From the NCBI RefSeq assembly GCF_010993775.1, contig NZ_WOTO01000056.1:1-61581 (forward strand): a DNA stretch of 61,581 nt. Reading direction: 5' to 3'. This stretch comes from Fodinicola feengrottensis. Lineage in GTDB: Bacteria > Actinomycetota > Actinomycetes > Mycobacteriales > HKI-0501. The position numbers and the translations under genes were made by a program. Below the pieces are notes generated by a model, which searched no databases, had not been told where the DNA came from, and worked only from the letters and a program-made list of their open reading frames with translations. Shown piece by piece: positions 1 to 9,328 of this stretch (the first letter of the stretch is position 1; each line of letters starts with the position of its first letter).

Positions 1-383
1 CGAGCGACGCGTTCCGGACGGATCGCCGTCACCTTCACCGCGACTTCGGACCTGTACAACCTTGGAGTTTCGGCGATACTGCCACCAAACTGACGCTGTC
101 GGCGGCGGCGGCGATCGCCGCCGCGCCACGGTTGGAGCTGCTGGCTCCGCCGATTCTGACGACCGTGGTCTTCCGATATCGGGCGAAGTCCGATGTGGAC
201 AAGGTCAATGCGGCCCTGCGGCGACAGTTGATCGTGGACGGGACGGCCGTGGTTGGCCGGACCGAGCGTGCCGGCGAGACCTGGCTGAAGCTGACACTGC
301 TGAATCCGTACGCCACCCGCACCGACCTCGACCGGGTGCTGGACGCCGTCGTCGCGGCCGGCGAAGCGCAGGAGAACAAATGA
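1..383 (+). CDS. PLP-dependent decarboxylase (diaminobutyrate/lysine type), C-terminal part
   Basis: Only the end of the gene is present; it enters from the left edge. The last 84 residues read like the C-terminal small domain of group II PLP decarboxylases such as L-2,4-diaminobutyrate decarboxylase (RhbB-like) or the lysine decarboxylase DesA, with the stretch RLELLAPPILTTVVFRYR followed by the fold that packs on the PLP domain. The PLP-lysine itself lies outside the window. Upstream of about 130 the match is poor, so another frameshift is possible there. Its stop overlaps the next ATG (ATGA at 380), showing it is the upstream member of the siderophore operon. By family, it would make the diamine (1,3-diaminopropane or cadaverine) that is later hydroxylated and acylated. 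Which diamine cannot be decided from this fragment. Confidence 0.75.
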   Translation, partial: SDAFRTDRRHLHRDFGPVQPWSFGDTATKLTLSAAAAIAAAPRLELLAPPILTTVVFRYRAKSDVDKVNAALRRQLIVDGTAVVGRTERAGETWLKLTLLNPYATRTDLDRVLDAVVAAGEAQENK

Positions 384-2067
384 CAGACCGGCTGGATGAC
401 GCCGATCCGGCGGCGGTTGCCGAGTTCGCCGCGATGGAGAACCTTCTTCGTTGTTGGATAAGGGAAACAAACGTGCCGCGGCCAGATGGCGACCGATTGT
501 GTTGTCGCTGAAGTCTTCTGGGATCACGCTCGAGGCAGTGGTCACGCACTGGTCGGCGGCCGGGTGGCACCGGTTCGGCGAGGTTTTGGTGGCCGGGCAC
601 GGTCCGGCTGATCTCGCGACGGTCGCGGCGCTGATCGCTCGCGAGGCTGGCTTTGGCTCGGGAGAGTCGGTGTCCGGCGCCGATCTGGTCGCCCGGATCC
701 TGGATTCGGCCCGTCGTACGGCCGAATTCGTCGCCGGCCGGCGGGCCGAACCGCGAGATCCGGAGGGCACCACACCCTTCCTTTCCGGTGAGCAGGCGCT
801 GATTCTCGGCCACCCGTTGCACCCGACGCCCAAGAGTCGGGACGGCATGCGCGACGCGGAGGCGCGGGCGTACGCGCCGGAGCTGCGTGGATCTTTTGCG
901 CTGCACTGGTTCGCGGCGGCGCAGGAGATTGTCAGTTCTGACTCGTCCGCCCCGATGATGTCCACATTGGATGGTCCAGCGGTGCCCACCGGCATGTCGC
1001 GGTGCCGGCGCATCCCTGGCAGGCGGCCGATCTGGTCGGCCGGCCGGCAGTGGTCGAGGCTCTGCGCAAGGGAACCCTCATCGATCTCGGGCCGGCTGGA
1101 GCGCCCTGGTTTCCCACCTCCTCGCTTCGTACGATCTATCGACCGGACGCGCCGGTGATGCTGAAACTCTCGCTGGGATTGCGGATCACCAACTCCCGCC
1201 GGGAAAACCTGCGCAAGGAGCTGGTCCGCGGCGCCGAGGTGAGTCGACTGCTTGACGCCGGCATCGGCGCGTCCATCCAGTCGAGGTATCCCTGCTTTGA
1301 CATCCTCCGGGATCCCGCCTGGCTCGCGGTCGACGAACCCATTCACGGGCTGGATGTGGTGCTGCGCGCCAATCCGTTTGGCGCGGATGACGAGTTTCGT
1401 TGCGTGGCAGGGCTGGTGGCCGCTCGGCCGGGGATCGGCCCGTCCCGCCTGGCGACGCTGATCGGCAGTCTCAGCCAGCGCCTTTCCCGTACACCCGGCG
1501 ATCTTTCAGTGGAGTGGTTCCAGCGCTACTACCTGGCGGTGATCGAGCCGGTGCTCTGGTTGTGCGGTGCCCATGGCATCGCATTGGAAGCCCACCACCA
1601 GAACACCCTCGTGCAGCTCGACGATCAGGGGTGGCCGGTGGGCGGCCGTTATCGGGGACAACCAAGGCTATTACTTCATGGCTTCACGGATCGGCGAGCT
1701 GGACCGGCTGGTGGCTGGCGCCGGGCAGGAGTCGGACACCACCGTGCCCGACGAGGTGGCCGATGAGCGGTTGGGCTATTACCTGGGGATCAACAACATT
1801 CTCGGTCTGATCGGTGGCTTCGGATCCGCCGGCCTGGTGGCGGAGACCGAACTTTTCCATGCGTTGAGGGGCGGACTTGCCGCGACGCGAGAGGCGATGA
1901 CGGTGGCTGGACTGCGCGTGCCGGCCATGGTGGACACCTTCCTGACCTCGCCCACCCTGCGATGCAAGGCAAATCTGCTGACCAGGGTGCACGGGATGGA
2001 CGAGTTGGTCGGGCCGGTGGCTACCCAGTCGGTCTACGTGACGATCCCGAATCCGCTGCGGTCATGA
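380..2067 (+). CDS. IucA/IucC-family NIS siderophore synthetase (first copy, frameshifted)
   Basis: ATP-dependent NIS synthetase that condenses a carboxylate (citrate type) with an amine or hydroxylamine, acting in the cytoplasm. Joining frames gives about 562 residues, normal for the family. Visible family signatures: AENLLRCW-like start, GWHRFG, ILGHPLHPTPKSRDGM, HPWQAADL, the DNQGYYF ATP-site region and a conserved C-terminal half. The frame breaks three times: near 495 (one G missing in TTG-GTG), near 990, and near 1654 (four G where three restore DNQGYYF). All are repaired by single-base changes at short runs, so sequencing error is likelier than decay. The start is the ATG inside the ATGA overlap with the decarboxylase; the stop overlaps the next ATG. 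The position after the decarboxylase matches rhbC in the rhizobactin 1021 order. Confidence 0.85.
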
Positions 2068-2570
2068 GCGCGGACGACTTCCAGCTCCGGGAAATCACCG
2101 AGGCGGATACCGATTTGTTGGTGGGGTGGATGAACGACCCGGAGGTGGACCGGTTCTGGGAGCTGGCCGGGCCGCCTGAGCGAACGGTCGCGCACCTCGC
2201 CACGCAGGTGGCGCTGGGACACACCACCTCCTACATCGGGGAAATTGCTGGCGAACCGATGAGCTATTGGGAGCTCTACCGGGCCGACCAGGATCGGCTC
2301 GGCCAGTTTTACCCGGCTCTCCCGCACGATGGCGGCATCCATTTGTTGTTGGGGCCGGCCACGGCTCGCGGCCGTGGCCTGGCCGCCGTCCTGATCGGCG
2401 CGGTCGCCGATCGGATGTTCGCCGGCGACGCCGAGATGTCCCGGATCGTGGCCGAGCCGGACGTGCGGAACGTCCGGTCCATCCGCGCCTTCGAGCGGGC
2501 CGGTTTCAGTCGTACGACGGACATTGTCCTTCCCGAGAAGCGCGCCGCGCTGATGGTGCGCGAGAGGTGA
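2064..2570 (+). CDS. siderophore GNAT acetyltransferase (IucB/RhbD-like)
   Basis: 168-residue, unbroken acetyltransferase of the siderophore type (Acetyltransf_8 fold, IucB/AlcB/RhbD kin). Such enzymes acetylate the N-hydroxylated amine to give the hydroxamate. Family marks are WMNDPEVDRFWELAG near residues 25-40, the SYWELYR strand, GIHLLLGP and the acetyl-CoA loop ARGRGLAAVL around residue 105, followed by the VRNVRSIRAFERAGF motif. The ATG at 2064 overlaps the previous stop by 4 bp (ATGA), and a longer in-frame start would run into the synthetase. It sits between a synthetase and the hydroxylase, as expected for a hydroxamate pathway. Lysine acetyltransferases of mycobactin synthesis share the fold, so the exact acceptor is inferred from context. 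Confidence 0.87.
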   Translation: MSADDFQLREITEADTDLLVGWMNDPEVDRFWELAGPPERTVAHLATQVALGHTTSYIGEIAGEPMSYWELYRADQDRLGQFYPALPHDGGIHLLLGPATARGRGLAAVLIGAVADRMFAGDAEMSRIVAEPDVRNVRSIRAFERAGFSRTTDIVLPEKRAALMVRER

Positions 2571-2575
2571 TCTGA

Positions 2576-3907
2576 GTGAACAGCGAACCGTACGATCTGA
2601 TCGGCGTCGGGATCGGGCCGTTCAATCTGTCCCTGGCGGCGTTGGCCGATCCGGTGCCGGGGCTGCGAGCCCTTTTCCTGGACGCGAAACCGGAGTTTTC
2701 CTGGCATCCGGGGATGTTGCTCCCCGGCACCCAGCTGCAGGTGCCGTTCCTGGCGGACCTGGTGACCCTCGCGGATCCCACCAGCCGCTGGTCCTTTCTC
2801 AACTACCTGCGTGAGCATGACCGGCTTTTCCCGTTCTATTTCAGCGAAAGGTTCCACGCACCGCGGCGCGAATACGATCATTACTGTCGATGGGTCAGCC
2901 GGGAGTTGGCGGGCTGCCGGTTCGGCGCCGAGGTTGGCGCGGTTCGTCGGTCCGGCGACTTCTTCGAGGTGACCTACCGAGAAGCCGAGCGGAACCACAC
3001 CGTGTTGGCCCGCAATGTGGTGCTGGGCGTGGGAACCGAGCCGGTGCTGCCGGCCGCGTTGGCTGCTCTGGACAGTGATCGAGTGGTGCATTCGGCCAGC
3101 TATCTCGGCCGCCGGGACTCCATCGCGGGCCTGTCGGACGTGACCGTGGTGGGTGCCGGGCAGTCTGGCGCGGAAGTTTTCCTGGATCTGCTGCGGGATG
3201 CGCCCGAACACGGCCGCCGGGTCCGCTGGATCACCCAGACCCCGTTCGCGCCGATGGAGTATTCCAAGCTCGGACTGGAGCATTTCACCCCGGCCTACAC
3301 CGACTATTTCCGCCGGCTACCCGCACCCGTACGAGACGCGCTGGTACCTGAGCAATGGCAGCTCTACAAAGCGATCAGTGCTGAGACGATCGCGGAGATT
3401 TTCGATGTGCTCTACGAACAAGGCATCGGCGGCGAATGGCCGGAAGCAGTGCTGCTGCCTGGCGTCACAGTGAACGCGGCCGCCGACACCGGCGGACAGT
3501 TGGACCTGACGTGCCGGCATGTCGAGCAAGGTCGCGAATTCGGCGTACGGACCGCGGCGGTGGTCGCGGCGACCGGTTACGCGGCTCGGCAACCGGATTT
3601 TCTGACACCGATCTCCGGCGGCGTCGCCTGGGACCAACAGGGTCGCTACCAAATCGACGAGAACTATCGAGTGTCCTTTGTGGACGACTGGCCGGCCGGC
3701 TTGTACGTACAGAACGCGGAGTTGCACACTCACGGCGTCGGCGCGCCAGACCTGGGCCTTGGCGCGCATCGGGCCGCGATGATCCTGAACGCGATCGCCG
3801 GGAAGGCCGCCTACCGGCTGCCGGCCCGTACGTCATTCACCACTTTCGGTGCCCCGGCACCGCAGCCGGACTCGGAGGCGCCCCGTGTCGCTGTACCTGC
3901 CCGATGA
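2576..3907 (+). CDS. L-lysine/ornithine/diamine N-monooxygenase of siderophore synthesis
   Basis: 443-residue flavin monooxygenase of the IucD/DesB/RhbE family, which uses FAD, NADPH and O2 to N-hydroxylate the terminal amine of a diamine or amino acid. Seen directly: FAD-binding GVGIGPFNLSLAAL at the N-terminus, LQVPFLADLVTLADPTS, the NADPH motif VVGAGQSGAEVF near residue 190, and the C-terminal ATGY and LGLGAHRAAMI segments. Start is GTG at 2576, 5 bp after the acetyltransferase stop; no ATG gives a full N-terminus. The reading frame is intact. The next gene starts inside its last 23 bases, so translation is probably coupled. Whether the substrate is lysine, cadaverine or diaminopropane is undecided; the neighbouring decarboxylase favours a free diamine. 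Confidence 0.92.
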   Translation: MNSEPYDLIGVGIGPFNLSLAALADPVPGLRALFLDAKPEFSWHPGMLLPGTQLQVPFLADLVTLADPTSRWSFLNYLREHDRLFPFYFSERFHAPRREYDHYCRWVSRELAGCRFGAEVGAVRRSGDFFEVTYREAERNHTVLARNVVLGVGTEPVLPAALAALDSDRVVHSASYLGRRDSIAGLSDVTVVGAGQSGAEVFLDLLRDAPEHGRRVRWITQTPFAPMEYSKLGLEHFTPAYTDYFRRLPAPVRDALVPEQWQLYKAISAETIAEIFDVLYEQGIGGEWPEAVLLPGVTVNAAADTGGQLDLTCRHVEQGREFGVRTAAVVAATGYAARQPDFLTPISGGVAWDQQGRYQIDENYRVSFVDDWPAGLYVQNAELHTHGVGAPDLGLGAHRAAMILNAIAGKAAYRLPARTSFTTFGAPAPQPDSEAPRVAVPAR

Positions 3908-5651
3908 GCTGACCGCCGACCGCTGGCAGGACGCGTCCCGCCGGATGTTGGCCAAGGCACTGGCCGAATTCAGCTATGAGGAACTGCTCGTCCCGTCGTC
4001 GCTGCCGGGCGGGATCGGTACGCCGTCGAACTTTCCGAGCGGCTGTCGTACGTCTTTACCGCCCACCGTGGTGCGTACGACTCGTGGCATGTCGACGCGG
4101 AGACGATTGTCCGCCGAGAGGATGGAATCGACGCGCCCGCCGACGACGCACTGCGGTTCATTTTTGATGCCGGACCGGCGATCGGACTCAGCGGCGACAC
4201 CACCGGGCATCTCATCCGGGAACTGTCGGCCACCCTCAGCGCTGACACTCGGTTGGCCGGATCCGCGCTGCCAGTGGAAAAGCTCGCTGACCTGCCGTAC
4301 GCAGAGGTGGAAGGCTATCAGACCGGCCACCCCTGGATCGTGCCGAACAAAGGGCGGCTCGGGTTCTCGGCCACCGACGCGGCGACCTTCCCACCCGAAG
4401 CACGCAAACTCTTACGCCTGCCGTGGATCGCTGTGCACCGGGACCTCGCGACCTACCAGTTCACCGGGGATCTGACCGAGCAGCGGCTTTCGAAAAACCG
4501 AGCTGGATTCCGACGCTCGCGCGAGATTTGTGGCCGTCCTGACCAAACGCGGCCTCGACCCGGCCGACTATCTGTGGCTGCCGGTGCATCCGTGGCAGTG
4601 GGACGACACGATCCTGCCGCTGTTCGCCGCCGACGTGGCCGCTGGTCGGATCGTCCCGTTGGGCGATGGGCCGGACGATTTCCGGGCGCAGCAGTCGATT
4701 CGTACGTTCAGCAACGTCACCTCGCCGAGTCGGCACCACGTGAAGCTGCCGCTGTCGGTGCTGAACACGCTGGTGTGGCGCGGCCTGCCGACCGAGCGAA
4801 CGGTGGCCGCGCCGGCGGTGACCGAGTGGGTGCTGGGGCTGCGCGATCAGGATGAATTCCTCAGCGATGAGGCGCGTCCGGTGCTGCTTGGCGAGGTGGC
4901 GTCGGTGACCGTACGCCATGACCTGCTGGAAAGCGTTCCGGGCGTGCCCTACCAGTATTTGGAGCTGTTGGGCGCGATTTGGCGGCAGCCACTGACGACC
5001 GAACAGCTGGATGCGGACGAGCATGCGCGTACGCTCGCCGCCCTGCTCTATGTCGACCCGGAGGGCCGTTCGCTGGTCGGTGAACTCGTTTCACGCTCCG
5101 GCTTGACGTCAAAGGAATGGCTGGCGCGGCTCGTACACGCGATGTTGCCGCCGCTGCTGCACTTTCTCTACCGCTATGGTGTGGTCTTCTCGCCGCACGG
5201 CGAAAACGCGATCGTGGTCTTCGACGAGCACGAGGTGCCGACCCGGCTCGCCGTCAAGGACTTCGTCGACGATGTCAACGTCAGCGCCGCGCCGCTGCCG
5301 GAGCTCGCCGACATGCCGGCGCCGGTGGATACGATCCTGCTGCAGGAGCAGCCGGACTTTCTTTGTCAGTTCATCCATTCGGGGCTGTTCGTCGGGCATT
5401 TCCGCTATCTGGTCGAGGTGATGGACCTCTCTCAGGATGACTTCTGGTCGGTTGTACGTGCGGAGATCCTCGCCTATCAGCGGCGTTTTCCCGAACTGGC
5501 CGAGCGTTTCGCGCTTTTCGACCTGTTGACCGACCGGATCGAGCGACTTTGCCTGAACCGCAACCGATTGTTGCTGGACGGCTATCGAGATCGCCCGGAG
5601 CGTCCGCACGCGGCTGTGCATGGCACGGTCCCCAACCCGTTGGCGCGGTGA
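3885..5651 (+). CDS. IucA/IucC-family NIS siderophore synthetase (second copy, frameshifted)
   Basis: Second NIS synthetase, 588 residues after repair. It would add the second amine to the citrate half-product made by the first. Features: N-terminal AKALAEFSYEELLVPS, EGYQTGHPWIVPNKGRLGFS, VHPWQWDD, the SIRTFSNVTSP substrate/ATP region, and a C-terminal half with HFLYRYGVVFSPHGEN and DFVDDVN. GTG at 3885 is chosen because the family N-terminus begins there; it overlaps the hydroxylase gene. Two breaks: near 4012 (GGG where GGGG restores GDRYAVEL) and near 4491 (five A where four restore SKTELDSD). Both are homopolymers. Two synthetases with one hydroxylase and one acetylase match the citrate-dihydroxamate type (schizokinen, rhizobactin 1021, aerobactin) better than the single-synthetase desferrioxamine pathway. 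Confidence 0.87.
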
Positions 5652-5655
5652 GACG

Positions 5656-7434
5656 ATGGTCTGGGAACCGGAGCTGGCCGAACGAGCCCGGCGGGCCGAA
5701 CTGGCCGCCCAGCTGGGTGGCCCGGAGAAGGTGGCCCGGCAGCGGGCCGCCGGCCGGCTGACCGTACGGGAACGGATCGACGGCCTGTTGGATCCTGGTT
5801 CTTTCCGGGAAATCGGCGGTCTGGCCGGCCGTGGCACGTACGATGAGAATGGCGAACTCACGGATTTCTCGCCGGTGAATCTGGTCGTCGGCACTGGGCG
5901 GATCGATGGTCGCAAAATCGTCGTACGCGCCGACGATTTCACTGTGCGAGGTGGATCGGCGGACGCCGGAAACCTCGCCAAGACCGCATATCCAGAGCAG
6001 TTGGCACACGAAATGCGGCACCCGCTGGTCCGGCTGATCGAGGGCAGCGGCGGCGGTGGCAGCGTCAAGATGCTGGAGGATCACGGGTTCACATACGTGC
6101 CGGTGAACCCCGGCTGGGACCATGTGGTCGCCAATCTTTCCACCGTGCCGGTGGTTTCGGCCTGCGTCGGGCCGGTCGCGGGCCTGGGTGCCGCGCTCGC
6201 GGTCACCTCGCATCTGACGCTCCTGGTGGACAAAACGGCACAACTTTTCGTTGCTGGTCCACCGGTCGTGCGATATGCGACCGGAGAGGATGTCACCAAA
6301 GAGGAGTTGGGCGGCGCGTCCATTCATCGGCGCAGTGGTGCCGTCGATCTGGTGGTGAGCAGCGAGATCGCTGCTTTCGCCGCCGTACGAGCGTTTCTCT
6401 CGTACCTGCCGACAAGCGTTTACCACCTCCCACCAGTGATCGAAGGCACTGACGATCCCGATCGGCGAGAAGAGAGCCTGGTGTCGCTGGTGCCACGCGA
6501 TCGCCGCCAGCCGTACAAAATCGCGCCGCTGCTCGACGCGGTTTTCGATGCCGGCTCGGTGTTCCGGTACGCGGGTTTCGGCGGCTCGTTGGTGACAGCG
6601 CTGGCCCGACTGGACGGGCATCCGGTGGGTGTGGTGGCCACCGATCCGTACAAAGGCGCGACTTTGACCGCCCAGGGCGCGGCGGACGCTCTCACCCGGC
6701 TGGCCGATCTCTGCGAGACTTTCCACCTACCGCTGGTATCGCTGACCGACCAGTCCGGCATGGTGATTGGTACGGCCGGCGAACGGTCCGCCGCGATCCG
6801 CCACGGCGCCCGCGCGGTTGCCGCCATTTACCAGGCAAAAGTGCCGATGGCCGAGGTTATTGTGCGGCGAGTGTTCGGGGTCGGCGGTGCGGGTCAGGTC
6901 AATCGGCACCGGCTGGTCCGGCGATGGGCCTGGCCGTCCGGCGACTGGGGTTCGCTGCCGGTCGAAGGCGGCCTGGAAGCGGCCTACCGAGCGGCGGAGT
7001 TGGAGGCAGCGCCGGACCGCGCTGCCGAGCGGGCCCGCATTCTGGAAAGGCTCGACGCGGTGCGTTCGCCGTTCCGTACGGCCGAACGTTTCGGCGTCGA
7101 GGACATCATCGATCCGGCCCGAACTCGCGGCCTGCTCTGTGACTGGGTCCACGACGCGTACGACCTGTTGCCGCCGCTCATCGGGCCGCCCGCATTCGCC
7201 CCAGACCATAGAAACCAGGCCATGGAAACCAGGCCATGGAAACCAGGCCATGGAAACCAGGCCATGGAAACCAGGCCATGGAAACCAGGCCATGGAAACC
7301 AGGCCATGGAAACCAGGCCATGGAAACCAGACCATAGAAACACAGAAAGCCGACTCAGCGGCGGAGAGTGTAGATGGTGGTGTCGGCATTGCAGGGGCTG
7401 GGAGCGTTCACCTCGACTCGCAGGTTGCCGGTGA
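5656..7434 (+). CDS. acyl-CoA carboxylase carboxyltransferase (beta) subunit with repeat-encoded tail
   Basis: 592-residue carboxyltransferase related to methylcrotonyl/propionyl-CoA carboxylase beta chains, which move CO2 from carboxybiotin to an acyl-CoA. Seen: RRAELAAQLGG and RLTVRERIDGLLDPGSF at the N-terminus, GTGRIDGRKIVV, the oxyanion-type GGGGSVKM, a GPVAGLGAALA loop, and the C-terminal domain with YKGATLTAQGA, LVSLTDQSGM and AIYQAKVPMAEVIVR. Homology ends near residue 515 (about 7200); after that the frame runs through a 14-bp tandem repeat, adding a tail of about 77 residues with a 14-residue period and no known function. It starts 4 bp after the second synthetase, so it is probably cotranscribed with the siderophore genes. 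It overlaps the convergent gene by 80 bp. No biotinylated alpha subunit is nearby. Confidence 0.85.
   Translation: MVWEPELAERARRAELAAQLGGPEKVARQRAAGRLTVRERIDGLLDPGSFREIGGLAGRGTYDENGELTDFSPVNLVVGTGRIDGRKIVVRADDFTVRGGSADAGNLAKTAYPEQLAHEMRHPLVRLIEGSGGGGSVKMLEDHGFTYVPVNPGWDHVVANLSTVPVVSACVGPVAGLGAALAVTSHLTLLVDKTAQLFVAGPPVVRYATGEDVTKEELGGASIHRRSGAVDLVVSSEIAAFAAVRAFLSYLPTSVYHLPPVIEGTDDPDRREESLVSLVPRDRRQPYKIAPLLDAVFDAGSVFRYAGFGGSLVTALARLDGHPVGVVATDPYKGATLTAQGAADALTRLADLCETFHLPLVSLTDQSGMVIGTAGERSAAIRHGARAVAAIYQAKVPMAEVIVRRVFGVGGAGQVNRHRLVRRWAWPSGDWGSLPVEGGLEAAYRAAELEAAPDRAAERARILERLDAVRSPFRTAERFGVEDIIDPARTRGLLCDWVHDAYDLLPPLIGPPAFAPDHRNQAMETRPWKPGHGNQAMETRPWKPGHGNQAMETRPWKPDHRNTESRLSGGECRWWCRHCRGWERSPRLAGCR
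7197..7336. repeat. 14-bp tandem repeat, eight perfect units plus degenerate ends
   Basis: The unit GAAACCAGGCCATG is repeated eight times without a mismatch from 7211 to 7322. A ninth unit (7323-7336) and the preceding bases (7199-7210) end in CAGACCATA instead. Each junction makes the palindrome CCATGG. No frame carries a stop, so long open frames cross it on both strands. It lies at the convergent 3' ends of the carboxyltransferase and a secreted-protein gene. The unit is not a multiple of three, so copy-number change would alter the downstream frame. Confidence 0.97.
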
Positions 7435-8235
7435 CCGTGTCGTAGTCGACGCCTTCGACGGTGTATGCGCCGACGCAGCTGCTGCGCAACGGAAGCTGCG
7501 CCAGCCAGGTCACGTGCGCGGTCACATCCTTGCCATCCAAGCGATGGGCGAGATCGATCTGCAGCAACGGCTTGCTGGTCGGGTAAAGATCGTTGTTCGA
7601 GTCGTCCGAGGCGCAGATCAGCCTGGTGGCGCTGACAAAGTCGCAGCCCTGTGGGTTGCGGACCAGCTGCTCGAGCAGCACCCGGCCGGCCAGCGGCAGG
7701 TTGCCGCCGGTGCGCGGGAGAACTGGATTCAGCAGTGGTGCGGGGAAAACCAACAGCCGGGTGACCGGGGCGAGTTCGCTGGAAACCAGCCACTGTCCGT
7801 CCGGGGAGACGGTTGTGTACGCGTTGGCGTTGGCAGTCGTTTCGCCGTCGCCCAGCTGGTGCACGTACTCGTACCGCTGACCGCCAGGTGTCGTGACCAG
7901 CATCATTTTCTTCGTCACCGTGCCGACGGTTTGCTGGTAAGGATCGAAAACATAGCCGCGGAACGAGTCCGGATCACCGATGTGACCCCAGCCTGGGCCT
8001 GCAGGTCGGCCGGAATGGTGGCCCCGGCCGTGTAGTAGATCCGCAGTGGCTGGCCGGGCGTACGAACGGTCGCGACACCTTCGCCGGCGATCGAGCCGCT
8101 CACAGTGGTCTGGTCGACGACTCGCCAAGCGTGCGGATGAACGGTGTTCGCGGTCACCGCGGGAGCCGTAAAGCCGGTGAGAGCGGCGCCCAGCGTCACC
8201 GCCAGAATGCCGAGGCGGACACGGTCACGGATCAT
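7355..8235 (-). CDS. secreted protein of unknown function (frameshifted)
   Basis: About 293 residues after joining two frames near 7985. The N-terminus is a clear Sec signal: Met-Ile-Arg-Asp-Arg-Val-Arg, a hydrophobic core LGILAVTLGAALTGF, then a likely cut near APAVTA. The mature part holds VVSPDGQWLVSSELAP-like segments (residues about 150-170) typical of beta-propeller-like secreted proteins, several Asp/Asn-rich turns, and paired Cys residues (GCDF, LICASDD, RSSCVG, PSPCNAD) that could form disulfides. I do not recognise a named family. The ATG at 8235 has a good Shine-Dalgarno AGGAGG 6 bases before it. The neighbouring 8410-9037 gene, same strand, is also secreted, but a 174-base gap separates them, so they may be independent units. 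Confidence 0.7.
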
Positions 8236-8409
8236 GTGGTGCCTCCTGGAAGCGGATGCAAGCGACCCTAGGAGGCTGGCTCTTCTGCCGTCAATCCCCT
8301 TCTAAGAAGCCAAAAAATGGTTCATAGATGTGAACGCCAAAAGGCCGTCTCCGGCGCGTGGGGCGGGTCGGAGACGGCCGGGAAAGGGCCGCAAGTGGCC
8401 AGCGGGAAA

Positions 8410-9037
8410 TCAGCCGATCGTGGTGGTGGTCAGGGTCGGGTTGGGGTCCGGGTAGCACTTGGCCGGCGCGCTGATCGGAATTCCGAGCGGGCCGTTGACA
8501 TTCGCGGTCACGGTCAGGCCCGGGTCGTCCAGCTGGTGTGCCGCCGAGCTGGCTGGTGATGGTGCCGGAGCCGCCGGCGGTGAGGTTGAGGGTGATGGTG
8601 GGCAGCTCGAAAGTGGAGCCGCCGTTCACCGGGCCGGGCACGCTGAGCACGACATTACTGCCGCTGAGAGCGACGGTCGGGGTCGAGTTCAACCCGGAGC
8701 CGCCGACCAGGGTTGCCGACACGAACGTCGCATTCGCCGGCACCGGAATGTTCAGTGAAAGATCCTGGACATTCTTGATGGTGTAACCGCCGGCCGAACC
8801 GGGAATCTGGTTGGACGCCGGGTCGATGACGACGGCGACCGCGCCGCCGGCCGCGACGGTGGCTGGCGCACTCGCGTCGAGGTCCTGGTTGAGGGTGAAG
8901 TCGGCGGTCTGGCCGACAGCTGTGGCCTGGCATTTGTACATGGCGGTCTGGGTGGCGGACGCGGCCGTGCCGAGCGTGAGCACGGGCACGACCGCCAGGG
9001 CGGTGATGGTGGCGAGGCGGCGGGTGGCCAGCTTCAT
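8410..9037 (-). CDS. secreted beta-rich protein of unknown function (frameshifted near C-terminus)
   Basis: Roughly 208 residues. Signal peptide at residues 1-28 (RRLATITALAVVPVLTLGTA, cut near ASA). The mature chain is almost all Ala/Thr/Val/Gly with regular alternating hydrophobic strands, a two-Cys pattern (MYKCQAT near the start, AKCYPD near the end) and no catalytic motif I recognise, so it looks like a disulfide-closed beta-sandwich. The frame breaks near 8545: in the uncorrected frame the tail becomes Arg/Pro/Asp-rich, while the neighbouring frame gives a strand-like tail TVTANVNGPLGIPIS ending TTTTIG and a stop at 8410, which I take as the true end. RBS AAGGAG precedes the ATG at 9037. 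Function unknown. Confidence 0.7.
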
Positions 9038-9230
9038 CGGTTCTCCTTGGCGAAGCCGCGGTGACGCAGCTCTCAGCGGGGATGGGCAATGTGGTTCTTA
9101 CACCCACAAAACTGGCTACTCAACGGTACGTTCTTCACAGACTATTCACATATCAGCGACAAATGCCTGGTCAGGGCCATAGTTGGCGGAAAGTACGCGG
9201 AACGGATGTTGTCACCTCCTGGCCACGCCG

Positions 9231-9299
9231 GGTGCCTGCGTACGGCCGAGCCAGGTGCCTGCGTACGGCCGGCCCAGGTCCCTGCGTACGGCCGGGCCG
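9231..9299. repeat. three 23-bp imperfect tandem repeats upstream of the helicase gene
   Basis: Three adjacent 23-bp units (9231-9253, 9254-9276, 9277-9299) share the core CCTGCGTACGGCCG and differ by a few bases. They end 30 bp before the preferred helicase start codon, so they lie in its leader or promoter. The core contains the over-represented CGTACG palindrome. Confidence 0.9.
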
Positions 9300-9328
9300 G
9301 CGCCGGCATCGCTACCATGGGTGGTCTG

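Noticed and set aside
1..5651. Genuine pseudogenisation of the siderophore cluster
   Set aside because: The same type of break occurs across unrelated and essential genes in the window and is repaired at homopolymers, so error is the simpler cause.
7197..7336. CRISPR array
   Set aside because: Units are 14 bp and directly adjacent, with no spacers and no cas genes anywhere in the window.
6727..7793. Antisense proteins with Trp/Phe/His-rich periodic sequence across the 14-bp repeat
   Set aside because: They are open only because the repeat lacks stops in every frame; both ends are antisense to recognised genes.
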